DNA of 49,720 nt from Streptococcus saliviloxodontae (GCF_016908655.1 NZ_JAFBEI010000014.1:1-49720), one strand, 5' to 3'; counted from the stretch's first letter, positions 19,878 through 29,981 are shown. Notes: generated by a model from the letters alone, not told the origin. Numbers and translations: made by a program.

Positions 19878-21632
19878 CTACTCTTCTGTTGATAGATCAA
19901 CTGTCAAAGCAAGCTCATCAAGTTGTTTGTCTGCAACCACACTTGGTGCTTGAGTCATTGGGTCACTAGCCTTGTTATTTTTAGGAAAGGCGATGACTTC
20001 ACGGATATTATCTTTACCTGCAAGCAACATCACGAAACGGTCAAGACCGATAGCAAGTCCACCGTGTGGTGGGAAACCGTAATCCATAGCTTCCAAAAGG
20101 AAACCGAATTGTTCATTGGCATCCTCTGCTGAGAAACCAAGAGCCTTGAACATGCGCTCTTGCATCTCTTTTTGATTGATACGGAGACTACCTCCACCGA
20201 GCTCATAACCATTTAAAACAATATCGTAGGCAACAGCACGCACTTTGGCAAGATCTCCTTCAAGCTCGTGAGCTGAATCTTCCGTTGGCAAAGTGAATGG
20301 GTGGTGAGCAGACATATAGCGTCCCTCTTCCTCAGACCATTCGAACATTGGCCAATCAATAACCCAGAGGAAATTGAATTTAGTATCGTCAATCAAATTA
20401 AGCTCTTTAGCAATGCGTCCACGCAAAGCACCCAAAGTATTATTGGCAACTTCAAGCGTATCAGCTACAAAGAGAACCAAGTCATTCTCTTCAAGTTGTA
20501 AAGTATTTGTCAACTTGTCTTCAATTACTGTCAAGAACTTAGCTACTGGACCAGCAATCGCTCCATCAGTCACTTTCACCCAAGCAAGTCCTTTGGCACC
20601 GAATTGTTTGGCAAATTCAGTCATCTTATCAATGTCTTTACGTGAGTATTTATCAGCATTACCTTTTACAACGATAGCCTTAACTGCCTCAGCTTCTGAA
20701 AAGACTTTGAAGTCAACTCCCTTGACAACCTCTGTCAAGTCTTGTAAAAGCATCTCAAAACGTGTATCTGGCTTGTCTGAGCCGTATAAGTTCATCGCAT
20801 CGTCATAAGCCATACGTGGGAATGGCAAGCTAACGTTGATACCTTTTGTATCTTTCATGACCTTAGCAATCATGCCTTCAACAATATCCTGAATATCTTG
20901 ATCATTAAGGAAAGATGTTTCCAAGTCAACTTGTGTAAACTCAGGTTGACGGTCACCACGCAAATCCTCATCACGGAAACATTTGACGATTTGGTAGTAA
21001 CGGTCAAAACCAGCATTCATCAAAAGCTGTTTCGTAATCTGTGGGCTTTGTGGCAAAGCATAGAAGTGACCTTGGCTCACACGAGATGGCACAAGATAAT
21101 CACGAGCCCCCTCTGGTGTTGATTTGGTCAACATCGGTGTCTCCACATCAATAAACTCAAGTTCATCAAGATAGTTACGGATTGAGTGTGTCACCTTGGC
21201 ACGCAACTTAAAATTTTCAAGCATTTCTGGACGACGAAGGTCAAGATAACGGTATTTAAGACGATTATCGTCTGAAACTTCAACACCGTCTTTGATTTCA
21301 AATGGTGTTGTTTTAGCAGTGTTCAAGACTGTCAAACTTGTGACTTTCAGCTCGACACTACCCGTTGGCAGATTGTCATTCGCCTGCTCACGTGCTGCGA
21401 CCAGTCCAGTTACTTCAACAACAAACTCATTACGCAAACCTTCCGCAGTAGCCATCACATCAGCTGAAACCTCTTCAGGATTGATAACCAACTGCATGAT
21501 ACCTTCACGGTCACGGAGATCAATAAAGATAAGCCCTCCAAGGTCACGACGGCGACCAACCCAACCTTTAAGGGTGATTTCTTGTCCGATATGCTCAGCA
21601 CGGACACGACCTGCATACATTGTACGATTCAT
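19878..21632 (-). CDS. aspS: Aspartyl-tRNA synthetase
   Basis: AspRS charges tRNA-Asp. The 584-residue class II enzyme has an N-terminal OB-fold anticodon-binding domain ([34 protein letters not shown]) and motif 2 [18 protein letters not shown]. The bacterial GAD insertion lies in the middle, and motif 3 [15 protein letters not shown] is near the C-terminus. The length is as expected for bacterial AspRS. AAAGGAG lies about 13 bases before the ATG, slightly far; MYAGRV four codons later is an alternative start. Confidence 0.97.
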   Translation of the reverse strand: MNRTMYAGRVRAEHIGQEITLKGWVGRRRDLGGLIFIDLRDREGIMQLVINPEEVSADVMATAEGLRNEFVVEVTGLVAAREQANDNLPTGSVELKVTSLTVLNTAKTTPFEIKDGVEVSDDNRLKYRYLDLRRPEMLENFKLRAKVTHSIRNYLDELEFIDVETPMLTKSTPEGARDYLVPSRVSQGHFYALPQSPQITKQLLMNAGFDRYYQIVKCFRDEDLRGDRQPEFTQVDLETSFLNDQDIQDIVEGMIAKVMKDTKGINVSLPFPRMAYDDAMNLYGSDKPDTRFEMLLQDLTEVVKGVDFKVFSEAEAVKAIVVKGNADKYSRKDIDKMTEFAKQFGAKGLAWVKVTDGAIAGPVAKFLTVIEDKLTNTLQLEENDLVLFVADTLEVANNTLGALRGRIAKELNLIDDTKFNFLWVIDWPMFEWSEEEGRYMSAHHPFTLPTEDSAHELEGDLAKVRAVAYDIVLNGYELGGGSLRINQKEMQERMFKALGFSAEDANEQFGFLLEAMDYGFPPHGGLAIGLDRFVMLLAGKDNIREVIAFPKNNKASDPMTQAPSVVADKQLDELALTVDLSTEE

Positions 21633-21737
21633 AGTAATAAATACTCCTTTTCAGCCCCTCGCAAAAGTAAGCTGTCATTTTTGTTTCTGAGACCTCAGGG
21701 TACTCTAGTTATTCTTAATTATTATAGCAAAAAGAAA

Positions 21738-21770
21738 AAGAAAACCCCACCCATTGAGGTAGAGTTTTTA
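21738..21770 (-). terminator. Terminator after the TMEM175-type gene
   Basis: On the minus strand ACTCTACC and GGGTGGGGT pair around a short loop and are followed by TTTTCTTTTTC. This lies just after the stop of the channel gene and before aspS. Confidence 0.65.
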
Positions 21771-21781
21771 CAAAAATAAGG

Positions 21782-22426
21782 TTATTTTTCGTTACGTCTG
21801 GAACTACGTTTTGCCATCATCTCTTTCAATGCCTCATCGTCACCCCAGTACTGCTCAACCTTTCGGTCTCGCAAGTAACTACTGATAAAATCGGCAATTG
21901 GAAGAAAGAGGTAAATGTAAACACCAAATCGTCCCAAATAGCTCGCTACAATAATCAAGATAATATTCACGATGATTCTAAAAAAGAAGATACGCACATA
22001 AAAATCAAACAGATGTTGCTCAACTTCTGTTCTATTCCCATGCGACAACTCCACAATGGGAATGAGGTTCACGAGAGACATGACCAAAAGATTAAGTACA
22101 CCAAAGATGATAATGGCAACCTGCGTATCATCATAAGAGACTAACAGTTTGATAGCCAGAGGAAAGAGAGTCATCAAAGCATGGGCTACCACGTCGATAA
22201 GAAAACTCTCTGACCTAGCGATACGTTGACGACCGATGATTTTAGCACGACGGTACCAGATATTACTAAGCAAGACAAAAGAAATCAAGTAAAGACTGAC
22301 TTCCTTGATAAAATCAGGTAGTTGCTCACTGGTTGTCGGTGCCTTAATCTCCAAAACCAAAATGGTCATGACAATAGCGATAATAGCATCACTCAAAACA
22401 TCAAAGCGTTCAATTATTTTTTTCAT
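21782..22426 (-). CDS. TMEM175-type (DUF1211) integral membrane channel
   Basis: The product has 214 residues with about six hydrophobic segments. The N-terminus RFDVLSDAIIAIVMTILVLEIK matches the (R/K)xxxFSDAVxAIxxT signature of bacterial TMEM175/DUF1211 proteins. Characterised bacterial members are potassium-permeable tetrameric channels. The second segment group (LSNIWYRRAKIIGRQRI) is also typical. GGAGGAA precedes the ATG. It stands between aspS and a MerR-like regulator, with no clear operon partner. Confidence 0.82.
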   Translation of the reverse strand: MKKIIERFDVLSDAIIAIVMTILVLEIKAPTTSEQLPDFIKEVSLYLISFVLLSNIWYRRAKIIGRQRIARSESFLIDVVAHALMTLFPLAIKLLVSYDDTQVAIIIFGVLNLLVMSLVNLIPIVELSHGNRTEVEQHLFDFYVRIFFFRIIVNIILIIVASYLGRFGVYIYLFLPIADFISSYLRDRKVEQYWGDDEALKEMMAKRSSRRNEK

Positions 22427-22508
22427 GAGTTATTCCTCCACAAATCTTCCCACATTATAGCAGATTTTTCACTGGATGCACATGAAAAGGCTGAGGAAAT
22501 CCCTCAAC

Positions 22509-23234
22509 CTACTTACTTTCTTTCGCCAATTCTAAGCAATAAGATTTCTCGTGACAATGAGGACAAGTCAACCTGCGAGTTCTTGGAGTATGGCCTGCAA
22601 TAGCAAACTCTTTGAAAGAAGGCTCAAAGGTTTGATGGCAGTTTGGACAGAGATAGATAAACTGTCTTCTGAAATAAATAACTGAAACGTTAAACCCTAC
22701 AACAAAGGTTAGAACCGCTGCCCACAGTAACCATCTGAGATTGAAATGAGTACTTGTAAAAACAGCTAAAGCATATGAGACAACCTCGGCAGCTAATATC
22801 AAGTACATCTTCCACTGCAGTTTCTTCCAAGCTTTTTGATTGGTCATGGTTAGGGAAATATCTGCTAAAGCCTCACTCGAAGTCACTCGGTGATGTTTGG
22901 TAGCGTCAAGAAGATTGACAACCCTGTCAAGTTTAGCCTTTTTGCTAGCAATCTCTGTCTTTAGGTCTCTTACTTGCTCTCTCAGTAACAAGTCTAAAGT
23001 CTTTTCAGAACTAGCATCTGCTAGAAAGTACCTGATTTGTTCCAGAGAAAAATCTAAATCTCTCAAAAAGACAATCACTTGCAACTGCTGTAAATCAGCT
23101 TGACTATAAATCCGACGACCACCTTCACTAACCCTACTAGGACGTAAAATACCTTTTTGGTCATAGTACTGAACGGTTCTAACTGTTACACCAGCTAACT
23201 TAGCGACTTCTCCAGTAGAATAGCTTTGCGACAT
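22509..23234 (-). CDS. MerR-family regulator with membrane and zinc-ribbon tail
   Basis: The roughly 241-residue product has an N-terminal MerR winged helix (YSTGEVAKLAGVTVRTVQYYDQKGILRPSR, GGRRIYSQADL), then a coiled coil. Two hydrophobic stretches follow around residues 150-195, and the tail has two CxxC pairs (CPNCHQTF and CPHCHEKSYC), a likely zinc ribbon. A MerR regulator fused to membrane segments and a zinc ribbon suggests a membrane-proximal sensor, perhaps of metal or envelope stress; this is inference. AGGAGGTGA is 5 bases before the ATG at 23234, while a GTG three codons upstream sits too close to the ribosome site. Confidence 0.83.
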   Translation of the reverse strand: MSQSYSTGEVAKLAGVTVRTVQYYDQKGILRPSRVSEGGRRIYSQADLQQLQVIVFLRDLDFSLEQIRYFLADASSEKTLDLLLREQVRDLKTEIASKKAKLDRVVNLLDATKHHRVTSSEALADISLTMTNQKAWKKLQWKMYLILAAEVVSYALAVFTSTHFNLRWLLWAAVLTFVVGFNVSVIYFRRQFIYLCPNCHQTFEPSFKEFAIAGHTPRTRRLTCPHCHEKSYCLELAKESK

Positions 23235-23351
23235 TCCTGTCACCTCCTTTTAATGAGATACACATTCCTGTGTTCATACTCATTCTAGCTCACGACCCTA
23301 GGTCATATACAAGCCCTAACCTTGGATGATTTTTACTTTTTTGACAAAAAT

Positions 23352-23382
23352 ATTCTCAAATGACAAAATGGTCACTTGAGAA
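23352..23382 (-). terminator. Terminator after hisS
   Basis: On the minus strand TTCTCAAGTGAC pairs with GTCATTTGAGAA (one mismatch) around a 6-base loop, followed by TATTTTTG. It lies 8 bases after the hisS stop. Confidence 0.75.
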
Positions 23383-23390
23383 TGGGTTTC

Positions 23391-24668
23391 TTAGTTAAGT
23401 TTTTCTAAAAGGCTAGCGAAGTCTGTTTTAATCTCTTCAAGACTTGCTGTGATTTCTTGGCGTGTTTGATTATTTTTAAGCGTTAACTGACCACTCTCAA
23501 CTTCGCTTTCTCCAAGTGTGATCAGTGTTTTTGCTTGGAAAGTATCAGCTGACTTAAACTGAGCCTTGATCTTGCGGCCAAGGTAGTCACGCTCTGCTGA
23601 GAAACCTTGCTTGCGGATAGCTTGAACAAGCTCCAAAGCTTTGCTATTGACAGAAGAACCTAAAACGGCGATATAGACATCAAGGCTCTCTTCAAGTGGC
23701 AAGTCAATCCCTTGCTTATCAAGGATAAGGAGAAGACGCTCAAGCCCCAAGCCGAATCCAAAACCAGCAGTCTCAGGACCACCGAAGTACTCAACCAAGC
23801 CATCGTAACGACCACCCGCACAGATGGTCAAATCAGACTTGTCAACCTTAGTGATAAACTCAAAAATCGTATGGTTGTAGTAATCAAGACCACGCACCAT
23901 GTTGGTATCAATAACATAAGGGATGTCAAGAGCCTCAAGCATCTCACGAACGGCATCAAAGTGCTCTTTACTTTCTTCATCAAGGTAGTCTAAGATTGAC
24001 GGTGCATTTTCAACTGCAGCCTTGTCCTCTTTTTCTTTAGAGTCAAGCACGCGCAGCGGATTTTCTTCCAGGCGACGCTGACTGTCCTTTGAGAGACTAT
24101 CTTTCATTGGTGTTAAATAATCAATCAAAGCCTGACGGTAAGCCACACGACTAGCAGGGCTGCCAAGTGAATTGAGATGAAGCGTGATATCTTTGATACC
24201 AAGGTCTGTAAAGAGATGATAAGCCATTGCCATTGTTTCGACGTCAGTCGCAGGATTTGGCGAACCAAAAGCCTCGACACCAATCTGGTGGAACTCACGC
24301 AAACGACCTGCCTGCGGACGCTCATAACGGAACATAGAGCCGATATAGTACATCTTGACAGGTTTTTGAACTTCTGGCGCAAAGAGCTTGTTCTCCACAA
24401 AAGAACGCACAACAGGTGCTGTCCCTTCTGGTCGAAGCGTAATATGACGGTCACCCTTGTCATAAAAATCATACATTTCCTTGGTCACAATATCAGTCGT
24501 GTCACCGACAGAACGACTGATGACCTCATAATGTTCAAACATAGGTGTGCGAATTTCACCGTAGTTGTATTTTTTAAAGGTCTCGCGAGCAAAGTTTTCA
24601 ACATACTGCCACTTTGCTGCTTCTTTCGGCAGAATATCCTGCGTTCCCTTAGGTTTTTGAAGTTTCAT
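23391..24668 (-). CDS. hisS: Histidyl-tRNA synthetase
   Basis: HisRS charges tRNA-His. The roughly 425-residue class II enzyme begins [14 protein letters not shown], the expected N-terminus. It has motif 2 [16 protein letters not shown]...[16 protein letters not shown], the histidine-binding loops [15 protein letters not shown] and [15 protein letters not shown], and a C-terminal anticodon domain. The chosen ATG has no clear ribosome site, only TATCTTATT upstream, so initiation may be weak or structure-dependent. The leader (24669-24840) contains ACCTGTCAGGT hairpin-like sequence but no T-box consensus. Confidence 0.95.
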   Translation of the reverse strand: MKLQKPKGTQDILPKEAAKWQYVENFARETFKKYNYGEIRTPMFEHYEVISRSVGDTTDIVTKEMYDFYDKGDRHITLRPEGTAPVVRSFVENKLFAPEVQKPVKMYYIGSMFRYERPQAGRLREFHQIGVEAFGSPNPATDVETMAMAYHLFTDLGIKDITLHLNSLGSPASRVAYRQALIDYLTPMKDSLSKDSQRRLEENPLRVLDSKEKEDKAAVENAPSILDYLDEESKEHFDAVREMLEALDIPYVIDTNMVRGLDYYNHTIFEFITKVDKSDLTICAGGRYDGLVEYFGGPETAGFGFGLGLERLLLILDKQGIDLPLEESLDVYIAVLGSSVNSKALELVQAIRKQGFSAERDYLGRKIKAQFKSADTFQAKTLITLGESEVESGQLTLKNNQTRQEITASLEEIKTDFASLLEKLN

Positions 24669-24867
24669 AATAAGATACAAAGGTCGTACAGAAAGTAACT
24701 GAAATTTAGGAAACCGGATAGAAGTCCCAATTTCTAAGGCGATTATCTATTTTCCACGCTTTCCAACCATATTCAGTTTACCTGACAGGTTTACAGACCT
24801 TCTCCTTTCTCTATTCTCGTAATCTCCTATATTTTACCATGTTTTCAAACATTTTTCGATAGGAAAA

Positions 24868-24896
24868 AAGAGCGGGTTGAAAATCAACCTGCTCTC
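24868..24896 (-). terminator. Terminator after the second PTS gene
   Basis: AGAGCGGGTTGA and TCAACCTGCTCT pair around AAA, followed on the minus strand by TTTTTTCC, 20 bases after the PTS stop. Confidence 0.82.
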
Positions 24897-24916
24897 TAAA
24901 TAGCCCTAACTCTTCT

Positions 24917-26287
24917 TTAATCTTCTTTATAAAGAATAAAAGTGACTACAAATGCGACAACGACTGACAAAGCAATTCCAGCTAGAGCCACATATAAATA
25001 GTAAAGAGTATTGTCTCCAATATAGGCTGCTACTGTTAGCAATCCTGGCGATCCACCTGAAAAATTTCTAGCTCCCATAATACCTAGGAAGAAACCACCA
25101 ATACCTCCGGCTGCCATACTACCAATCAAAGCAGCACGATTTTGCAAGGTCACACCATAAAGTGCTGGTTCAGTGATCCCTAAAATAGCTGTCAAACCTG
25201 CAGATGAAGCCAAGGCTTTTTTATCTGGATCCTTTGTTTTAAATGCAATCGCTAGTGCAGCTCCGCCTTGCCCAACGTTTGATGGTAACATACCAGGTTG
25301 AGCAATGGTGTCATATCCAATTGTCATTCGATTATTGATTCCCAAAGATACCAAACCATAATGTGTTCCTGTCATCACAAGGAAAGGAGAGAAGGTTCCA
25401 ACCAAGGTCGGAACAACCCATGGACCGAAATTCTCTAACCAAGTAAAGAAGGCTGCTAACCAATCCCCTAAAATAGAACCAATTGGACCAATGACAACCA
25501 GGGCAAGAACTGCTGTTACTAGTGTCGTTACTGCAGGGACCAAGAAGAATTTAACAGATTTTGGTGACCAACGTTCCATAAATCGCTCAATGTAAGCCAT
25601 TAACCAAACTGATAAAATAACTGGAATAACAGTTGATGAGTAAGAAACTAGACTGATAGGGAGGCCGAACAAACTTAAACTTGTTCCAGACTCTTTAGCT
25701 GTTGTCACTAAGGTTGCAAAAGTTGGATGTAGTAAAATTGCCCCAATCAGCATCCCCAAATATTGATTTGCCTTGAACTGACGTGCAGCAGTCCCCCCAA
25801 GAAAGATCGGGAGGAAGTAAAAACCAGCATCACCAATAAAATTGAGGATTTGGTAATTATAATCTGTCACCGCTACTAATTTAAAGACAACAAGAAGAGA
25901 CAATACCGCTTTAATCATACCTGCAGCAGTGATGATTGGAAGAACAGGAGTAAAGATACCTGATATTGCAGCTAAAATAGTTTGCCCTAGACTCTTTTCA
26001 CTGTCTGATTCAGTCCCTGCCTTAGTCTCCAAAGCGTCATCTCGTCCTAGAGTTTCCAAAACAAAGCGATAAACTTCCTGAACATCAGGTCCAATAACAA
26101 CTTGATACTGACCACCACTTCTTGCGACACCAATGACACCTTGAAGCTCCTTCAATGCTTCATCATTGGCTAGATCTTCCTGATTTAACGTCAAACGAAG
26201 ACGTGTTGCACAATGAGTGACAGTCTCGATATTTGATTCTCCACCCACATTGGTGACAATATGCTCTGCTAATTTGCGATAAGTCAT
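24917..26287 (-). CDS. PTS IIBC permease, sucrose/beta-glucoside family, without IIA
   Basis: The 456-residue product has an N-terminal IIB domain with the phospho-cysteine in VTHCATRLRLTLN and [20 protein letters not shown] domain with the conserved GITEPALYGVTLQNR follows. As in the permease at 15213-16640, a IIA domain is missing. Unlike that gene, its upstream region shows neither an antiterminator target nor a clear cre, so it is regulated differently. It is transcribed away from the KimA-like gene. The exact sugar cannot be told from the sequence alone. The ribosome site AAAAAGAGG lies upstream of the ATG. Confidence 0.85.
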   Translation of the reverse strand: MTYRKLAEHIVTNVGGESNIETVTHCATRLRLTLNQEDLANDEALKELQGVIGVARSGGQYQVVIGPDVQEVYRFVLETLGRDDALETKAGTESDSEKSLGQTILAAISGIFTPVLPIITAAGMIKAVLSLLVVFKLVAVTDYNYQILNFIGDAGFYFLPIFLGGTAARQFKANQYLGMLIGAILLHPTFATLVTTAKESGTSLSLFGLPISLVSYSSTVIPVILSVWLMAYIERFMERWSPKSVKFFLVPAVTTLVTAVLALVVIGPIGSILGDWLAAFFTWLENFGPWVVPTLVGTFSPFLVMTGTHYGLVSLGINNRMTIGYDTIAQPGMLPSNVGQGGAALAIAFKTKDPDKKALASSAGLTAILGITEPALYGVTLQNRAALIGSMAAGGIGGFFLGIMGARNFSGGSPGLLTVAAYIGDNTLYYLYVALAGIALSVVVAFVVTFILYKED

Positions 26288-26495
26288 AAAAACCTCTTTT
26301 TTTATTTTAGTTTCTCTATCATATCGTAAATAGCTATAGGCGTAAAATATATATTTCCTATGATTTTTAATAGTTATTAACTATATCCTTTTTACAGTTC
26401 TTTTGTAATCTATTTGTTACACAAAAATATTGCTTTTACGCTCTAATAAGACTATAATGCCTTCATATTGTTTTTATTTCGGAGGAAAATTTAGG

Positions 26496-28346
26496 ATGTT
26501 CACAAAAATAAAAAACGTCCTTTTAGGGTCTCCCCTAAAATCTGATGATGAGTCAGGAGAAAATCATCTTCTTGGCAAATCTCAAGCCCTAGCCATGCTT
26601 TCAAGCGATGCTCTGTCTTCTATCGCTTATGGTCCTGAACAGGTGATCTTAGTTCTGACAGCCCTATCTGTCGGTGCCATTTGGTGGTCTTTGCCTATCG
26701 GAATCGGGGTTATCATCTTACTAATCAGTCTGACCATCTCGTATAGTCAGGTTATCCACGCTTACCCAAGTGGAGGCGGAGCCTACATGGTGTCTACAGA
26801 AAACCTTTCCCCTAGCTTAGGATTATTGGCCGGTGGTAGCCTTCTTATCGACTACATGCTGACAGTGGCTGTCTCTGTCTCCTCAGGTGCGGATGCCATT
26901 ACTTCTGCATTTCCCGACCTACATCCCTATAATGTACATATCTCTATTATTTTAGTGCTTATTTTGATGTTGATGAATTTGCGTGGTTTGCAAGAGTCCG
27001 CTTCTGCTCTCTTCATTCCAGTTTATCTCTTTATCGCATCCACACTATTTTTATTGATTTTTGGGCTCTTTAAAATTGCTACTGGACAACTAGACTACTC
27101 AGCCACCGCACATGTTGGACAGCACATCTCTGGCTTGACCATCGTCTTACTCCTTCGAGCTTTCACTAGCGGATCGGCCTCACTAACAGGGGTTGAAGCA
27201 ATTTCGAATGCTGTTCCTTTCTTTAAAACACCAAAAACCAAAAATGCCATTCAAACCTTAATCACCATGTCAATCATTCTTGGGTTTATGTTTGTGGGTA
27301 TCACGTTCTTGAACTACTGGTTAGGTATTTTGCCCTCTAGTCATGTGACAATACTGGCTCAAATTGCTAAAAAAGTATTCGGTTCGTCTATTATTGGTCG
27401 GATACTCTTTTATATTTTTCAATTGGCAACTGCCTTAATTCTAGCTGTCGCAGCAAATACAGGCTTTTCTGCCTTCCCTATTTTGTCCTTCAATATGGCA
27501 AAAAACAAATACATGCCACACCTCTATCTCGAAAAAGGCGCGCGTCTTGGATACTCTAATGGGATTATAACACTAGCGCTCGGTGCGATCATCTTACTCA
27601 TCGCTTCAAATGGGTCTACTGAGGGACTCATTCCACTATACACTATCGGAGTTTTCATTCCCTTCGCCCTTGCACAGACCGGTATGGTACTCTACTGGAA
27701 AAAGCAATCTCCACAACATTTTCTCAAAAAGGCAGCCACAAACCTTATCGGGGCACTCATTTGTTACAGCATCATCGCTATATTATTGATTTTCCGTTTG
27801 GCTGCTATTTGGCCTTTCTTTCCAATTATCGGCATTCTCATGGTTATGTTTTATGCTATCAAACGTCACTACACCAATGTTGCTAAACAACTCCGTATCC
27901 AAGAAAGTGAAGCTAGAGCCGTTCACTACAAGGGAAATCGAGTTCTCGTTTTGATTGGTAATCTCACTCAAGCTAGCGTAGAAGCCATCAGCTATGCACA
28001 ATCTCTAACCCCTCATGTCACAGCCCTACACGTCTCTACCTCTGAAACAAAGGAAAAAGACGATGAACTACAAGAAGATTTCAAACGAGAGTTCCCTGAT
28101 GTACAGCTTGTCAATATTGTTACAAGTTACCGTGACGTCATCAAACCTACTGTTGACTATGTTAGTCAAGCAAGTCAGGAAGCACGTGACCATCAAGAAA
28201 CACTGACCGTTCTAATCCCTCAGTTTGTTCCTAAAAAATCTTGGCAAAATCTTCTTCACAACCAAATGAGCCTTCGTCTCAAATACTACCTTCGTTGGCA
28301 CGAAGATATTGTTATCGCATCTTACTCTTTCCATTTGAAAGACTAA
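26496..28346 (+). CDS. KimA-like potassium importer (APC superfamily)
   Basis: The roughly 616-residue product starts MFTKIKNVLLGSPLKSDDESGE. It has about twelve membrane segments, with LSSDALSSIAYGPEQV and YPSGGGAYMVSTENL, as in KimA (YdaO) high-affinity proton-coupled potassium importers. The C-terminal cytosolic part (VLVLIGNLTQASVEAISYAQSL) has a universal-stress-like fold. In other Firmicutes KimA is under cyclic-di-AMP control. No ydaO riboswitch fits in the short leader here, so any control is probably at protein level. I chose the ATG at 26496, which has GGAGG 10 bases upstream; the 22 codons before it lack a ribosome site. A general amino acid permease is a less likely alternative. 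Confidence 0.82.
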   Translation: MFTKIKNVLLGSPLKSDDESGENHLLGKSQALAMLSSDALSSIAYGPEQVILVLTALSVGAIWWSLPIGIGVIILLISLTISYSQVIHAYPSGGGAYMVSTENLSPSLGLLAGGSLLIDYMLTVAVSVSSGADAITSAFPDLHPYNVHISIILVLILMLMNLRGLQESASALFIPVYLFIASTLFLLIFGLFKIATGQLDYSATAHVGQHISGLTIVLLLRAFTSGSASLTGVEAISNAVPFFKTPKTKNAIQTLITMSIILGFMFVGITFLNYWLGILPSSHVTILAQIAKKVFGSSIIGRILFYIFQLATALILAVAANTGFSAFPILSFNMAKNKYMPHLYLEKGARLGYSNGIITLALGAIILLIASNGSTEGLIPLYTIGVFIPFALAQTGMVLYWKKQSPQHFLKKAATNLIGALICYSIIAILLIFRLAAIWPFFPIIGILMVMFYAIKRHYTNVAKQLRIQESEARAVHYKGNRVLVLIGNLTQASVEAISYAQSLTPHVTALHVSTSETKEKDDELQEDFKREFPDVQLVNIVTSYRDVIKPTVDYVSQASQEARDHQETLTVLIPQFVPKKSWQNLLHNQMSLRLKYYLRWHEDIVIASYSFHLKD

Positions 28347-28445
28347 AAAATCTGTCAAGTAACTTTACTTTACAAAAAAGATATGTTATTATGTTACAGT
28401 TGATGAAAATCAAGAACATTAAAAATTAATCGGAGGAAACAAAAA

Positions 28446-28628
28446 ATGGCAGTACCTGCACGTCACACTTCAAAAGCGAAGAAAAACAAACGTCGTACAC
28501 ACTACAAATTGACTGCACCATCAGTACAATTTGACGAAACTACTGGAGATTACTCACGTTCACACCGTGTATCACTTAAAGGATACTACAAAGGACGTAA
28601 AATCGCTAAAGCTAACGAAGCTAAATAA
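28446..28628 (+). CDS. rpmF: 50S ribosomal protein L32, zinc-independent form
   Basis: The 60-residue protein [20 protein letters not shown]... is the start of L32. The four cysteines of the zinc-binding form are absent, so this is the C-minus type made when zinc is scarce or as the sole version. CGGAGGAAA precedes the ATG. It is followed after 15 bases by rpmG, the usual pairing. Confidence 0.96.
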
Positions 28629-28643
28629 TAGAAGGGAGATACC

Positions 28644-28793
28644 ATGCGCGTAAATATTACACTTGAACACAAAGAATCTGGTGAACGCTTGTACCTTACT
28701 TCAAAAAACAAACGTAACACTCCAGACCGTCTTCAATTGAAAAAATACTCACCAAAACTTCGTAAACACGTTGTTTTCACTGAAGTTAAATAA
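28644..28793 (+). CDS. rpmG: 50S ribosomal protein L33, zinc-independent form
   Basis: This is a 49-residue L33: [20 protein letters not shown] at the start and [12 protein letters not shown] at the end. The CxxC pairs of the zinc form are missing. GAAGGGAGAT is the ribosome site. The 3' end of rpmG is a known integration target for streptococcal mobile elements with tyrosine integrases. Here the last 16 bases recur at 35133-35148 with one change, so the gene end also serves as a likely attachment core. Confidence 0.95.
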
Positions 28794-28804
28794 TTGAATA
28801 CATT

Positions 28805-28839
28805 AAAAGCCTACGAAATCAACGTTTCTAGGCTTTTTT
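28805..28839 (+). terminator. Terminator after rpmF-rpmG
   Basis: AGCCTA (28808-28813) pairs with TAGGCT (28829-28834) followed by TTTTT. It lies 12 bases after rpmG, inside the left arm of the proposed element. Confidence 0.75.
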
Positions 28840-28858
28840 AGTTCAAAAATAGCATTTT

Positions 28859-28878
28859 TGACTGATTTTTGACTGATT
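28859..28878. repeat. 20-bp arm-type direct repeat, left copy
   Basis: TGACTGATTTTTGACTGATT contains TGACTGATT twice and is identical to 35000-35019. It lies immediately beyond the integrase stop and 66 bases inside the left core. Tandem short repeats in this place are typical of integrase arm-binding sites. Confidence 0.7.
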
Positions 28879-28883
28879 GGATA

Positions 28884-29429
28884 TTAGTCAGATAATTTTT
28901 CATCCAAATTCATCATAACATCTTTCATATATCGCTTCTCTTTTTTCAATACATGAAGATAAACACGTTCTATTTCCTTTGAATCTTCCGCATGTCCAAC
29001 TAACGAACGTATAGTCTCTAATGGAACTTTTTCACTCGCCAAAATAGAAACAAAACTATGACGAAACATATGAGGAACAACATGGATAGGTCTTCCAAAA
29101 TCTAAATACTCATCTATATCCTTATATGTTTTTCCTGACTTTTTATTATACTTTGCTGATTGACTTTTACCTCCTCTTAAAAAAGCTGATATTTCATTAT
29201 GATAAAGAGGAGAACCCTGTTTATTCCCCTTTCGGACGTACGTTCTAGTAAAAATATATCCTAAATCAATATAATCTTTGAACACTTCTTCATACTCTAA
29301 AAAATCTTCATCACCGAAAAATTCTTTGACATCAACAGGATTATCAAAGTTTACCTTTTTAGATGGTATCTTTTGCTCTAACCTTTTGATAAATTCCCTA
29401 TTACTCAACTCGTTCATTTTATCACTCAC
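28884..29429 (-). pseudogene. Truncated tyrosine recombinase (integrase), C-terminal part
   Basis: The 181-residue product keeps the end of a phage or ICE-type tyrosine integrase catalytic domain: HVVPHMFRHSFVSILASEKV holds the HxxR box, TIRSLVGHAEDSKEIERVYLHV the second histidine and nucleophile tyrosine. The N-terminal arm-binding and core-binding domains and the first catalytic arginine region are absent, against a usual length of 360-400 residues. The translated N-terminus (MSDKMNELSNREFIKRL) may be residual or read through from a deletion. It cannot catalyse integration alone. It starts 12 bases after the YafQ-type toxin stop. Confidence 0.85.
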
Positions 29430-29441
29430 GATACTTCTTTT

Positions 29442-29720
29442 TTAAAATAAATCCGAATGACTACCCGTTCGCACTAAGTTTAAAATCAAATTATCATTAT
29501 CAATCTGATAAATTAATAACCAATCAGGCTGAATATGACATTCCCTAACATTTTGGTAATATTTACTTGCCACTAATTGGTGGTCTCTATATTTTTCTGG
29601 TAAACTTTCACCCTTTATTAAAATTTCTAAGACTTCCTCTAGTTTAGAAGCTTTTAAACCACGTTTTAAAGCTAGTTTATAATCTCTTTTAAACTGTCTG
29701 TGATATTTAATTTTAAGCAT
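29442..29720 (-). CDS. YafQ/RelE-family mRNA interferase toxin
   Basis: The 92-residue RelE-superfamily toxin has KIKYHRQFKRDYKLALKRG at the N-terminus, YRDHQLVASKYYQNVRECHIQPDWLLIYQID in the middle and LVRTGSHSDLF at the end, the YafQ-type pattern with histidines for RNA cleavage at the ribosome. The start overlaps the antitoxin end by 8 bases, as expected for a coupled toxin-antitoxin operon. It probably stabilises the element remnant or is a leftover addiction module. Confidence 0.88.
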   Translation of the reverse strand: MLKIKYHRQFKRDYKLALKRGLKASKLEEVLEILIKGESLPEKYRDHQLVASKYYQNVRECHIQPDWLLIYQIDNDNLILNLVRTGSHSDLF

Positions 29721-29961
29721 CTAAACTCTCCATCAAACTTTTAACATCAGTAAATTCCTCACTCATATTAACCCCCTTTACGACATCATCAAGAACAGGA
29801 GTTAATTCATCAGCTTTAATAACAAAAGGAATACTACGAGTAACAAGAGATTGCTTTATAAACAAGCGTAATGCACTAGATAAATCTAGCCCCATTGATT
29901 TATAAAGTTCTGTTGCTTCCTTTTTCATTTCATCATCAACTTTAAATGTAATTGTAGTCAT
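29713..29961 (-). CDS. RelB/DinJ-family antitoxin
   Basis: The 82-residue product has an N-terminal ribbon-helix-helix (MTTITFKVDDEMKKEATELYKSMGLDLSSALRLFIKQSL) and an acidic C-terminal toxin-binding tail, as in RelB/DinJ antitoxins. It should neutralise the downstream toxin and repress their shared promoter. A 9-bp perfect inverted repeat just upstream fits as its operator. Confidence 0.88.
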   Translation of the reverse strand: MTTITFKVDDEMKKEATELYKSMGLDLSSALRLFIKQSLVTRSIPFVIKADELTPVLDDVVKGVNMSEEFTDVKSLMESLDA

Positions 29962-29981
29962 AAACCATACACCTCTCTTCT

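Noticed and set aside
24720..24845. T-box leader for hisS
   Set aside because: GGTTGGAAAGCGTGG on the minus strand only vaguely resembles the AGGGTGGNACCGCG antiterminator bulge, and there is no clear specifier stem.
26296..26495. ydaO-type cyclic-di-AMP riboswitch ahead of the KimA-like gene
   Set aside because: The gap is short and shares none of the conserved riboswitch core that I could recognise.
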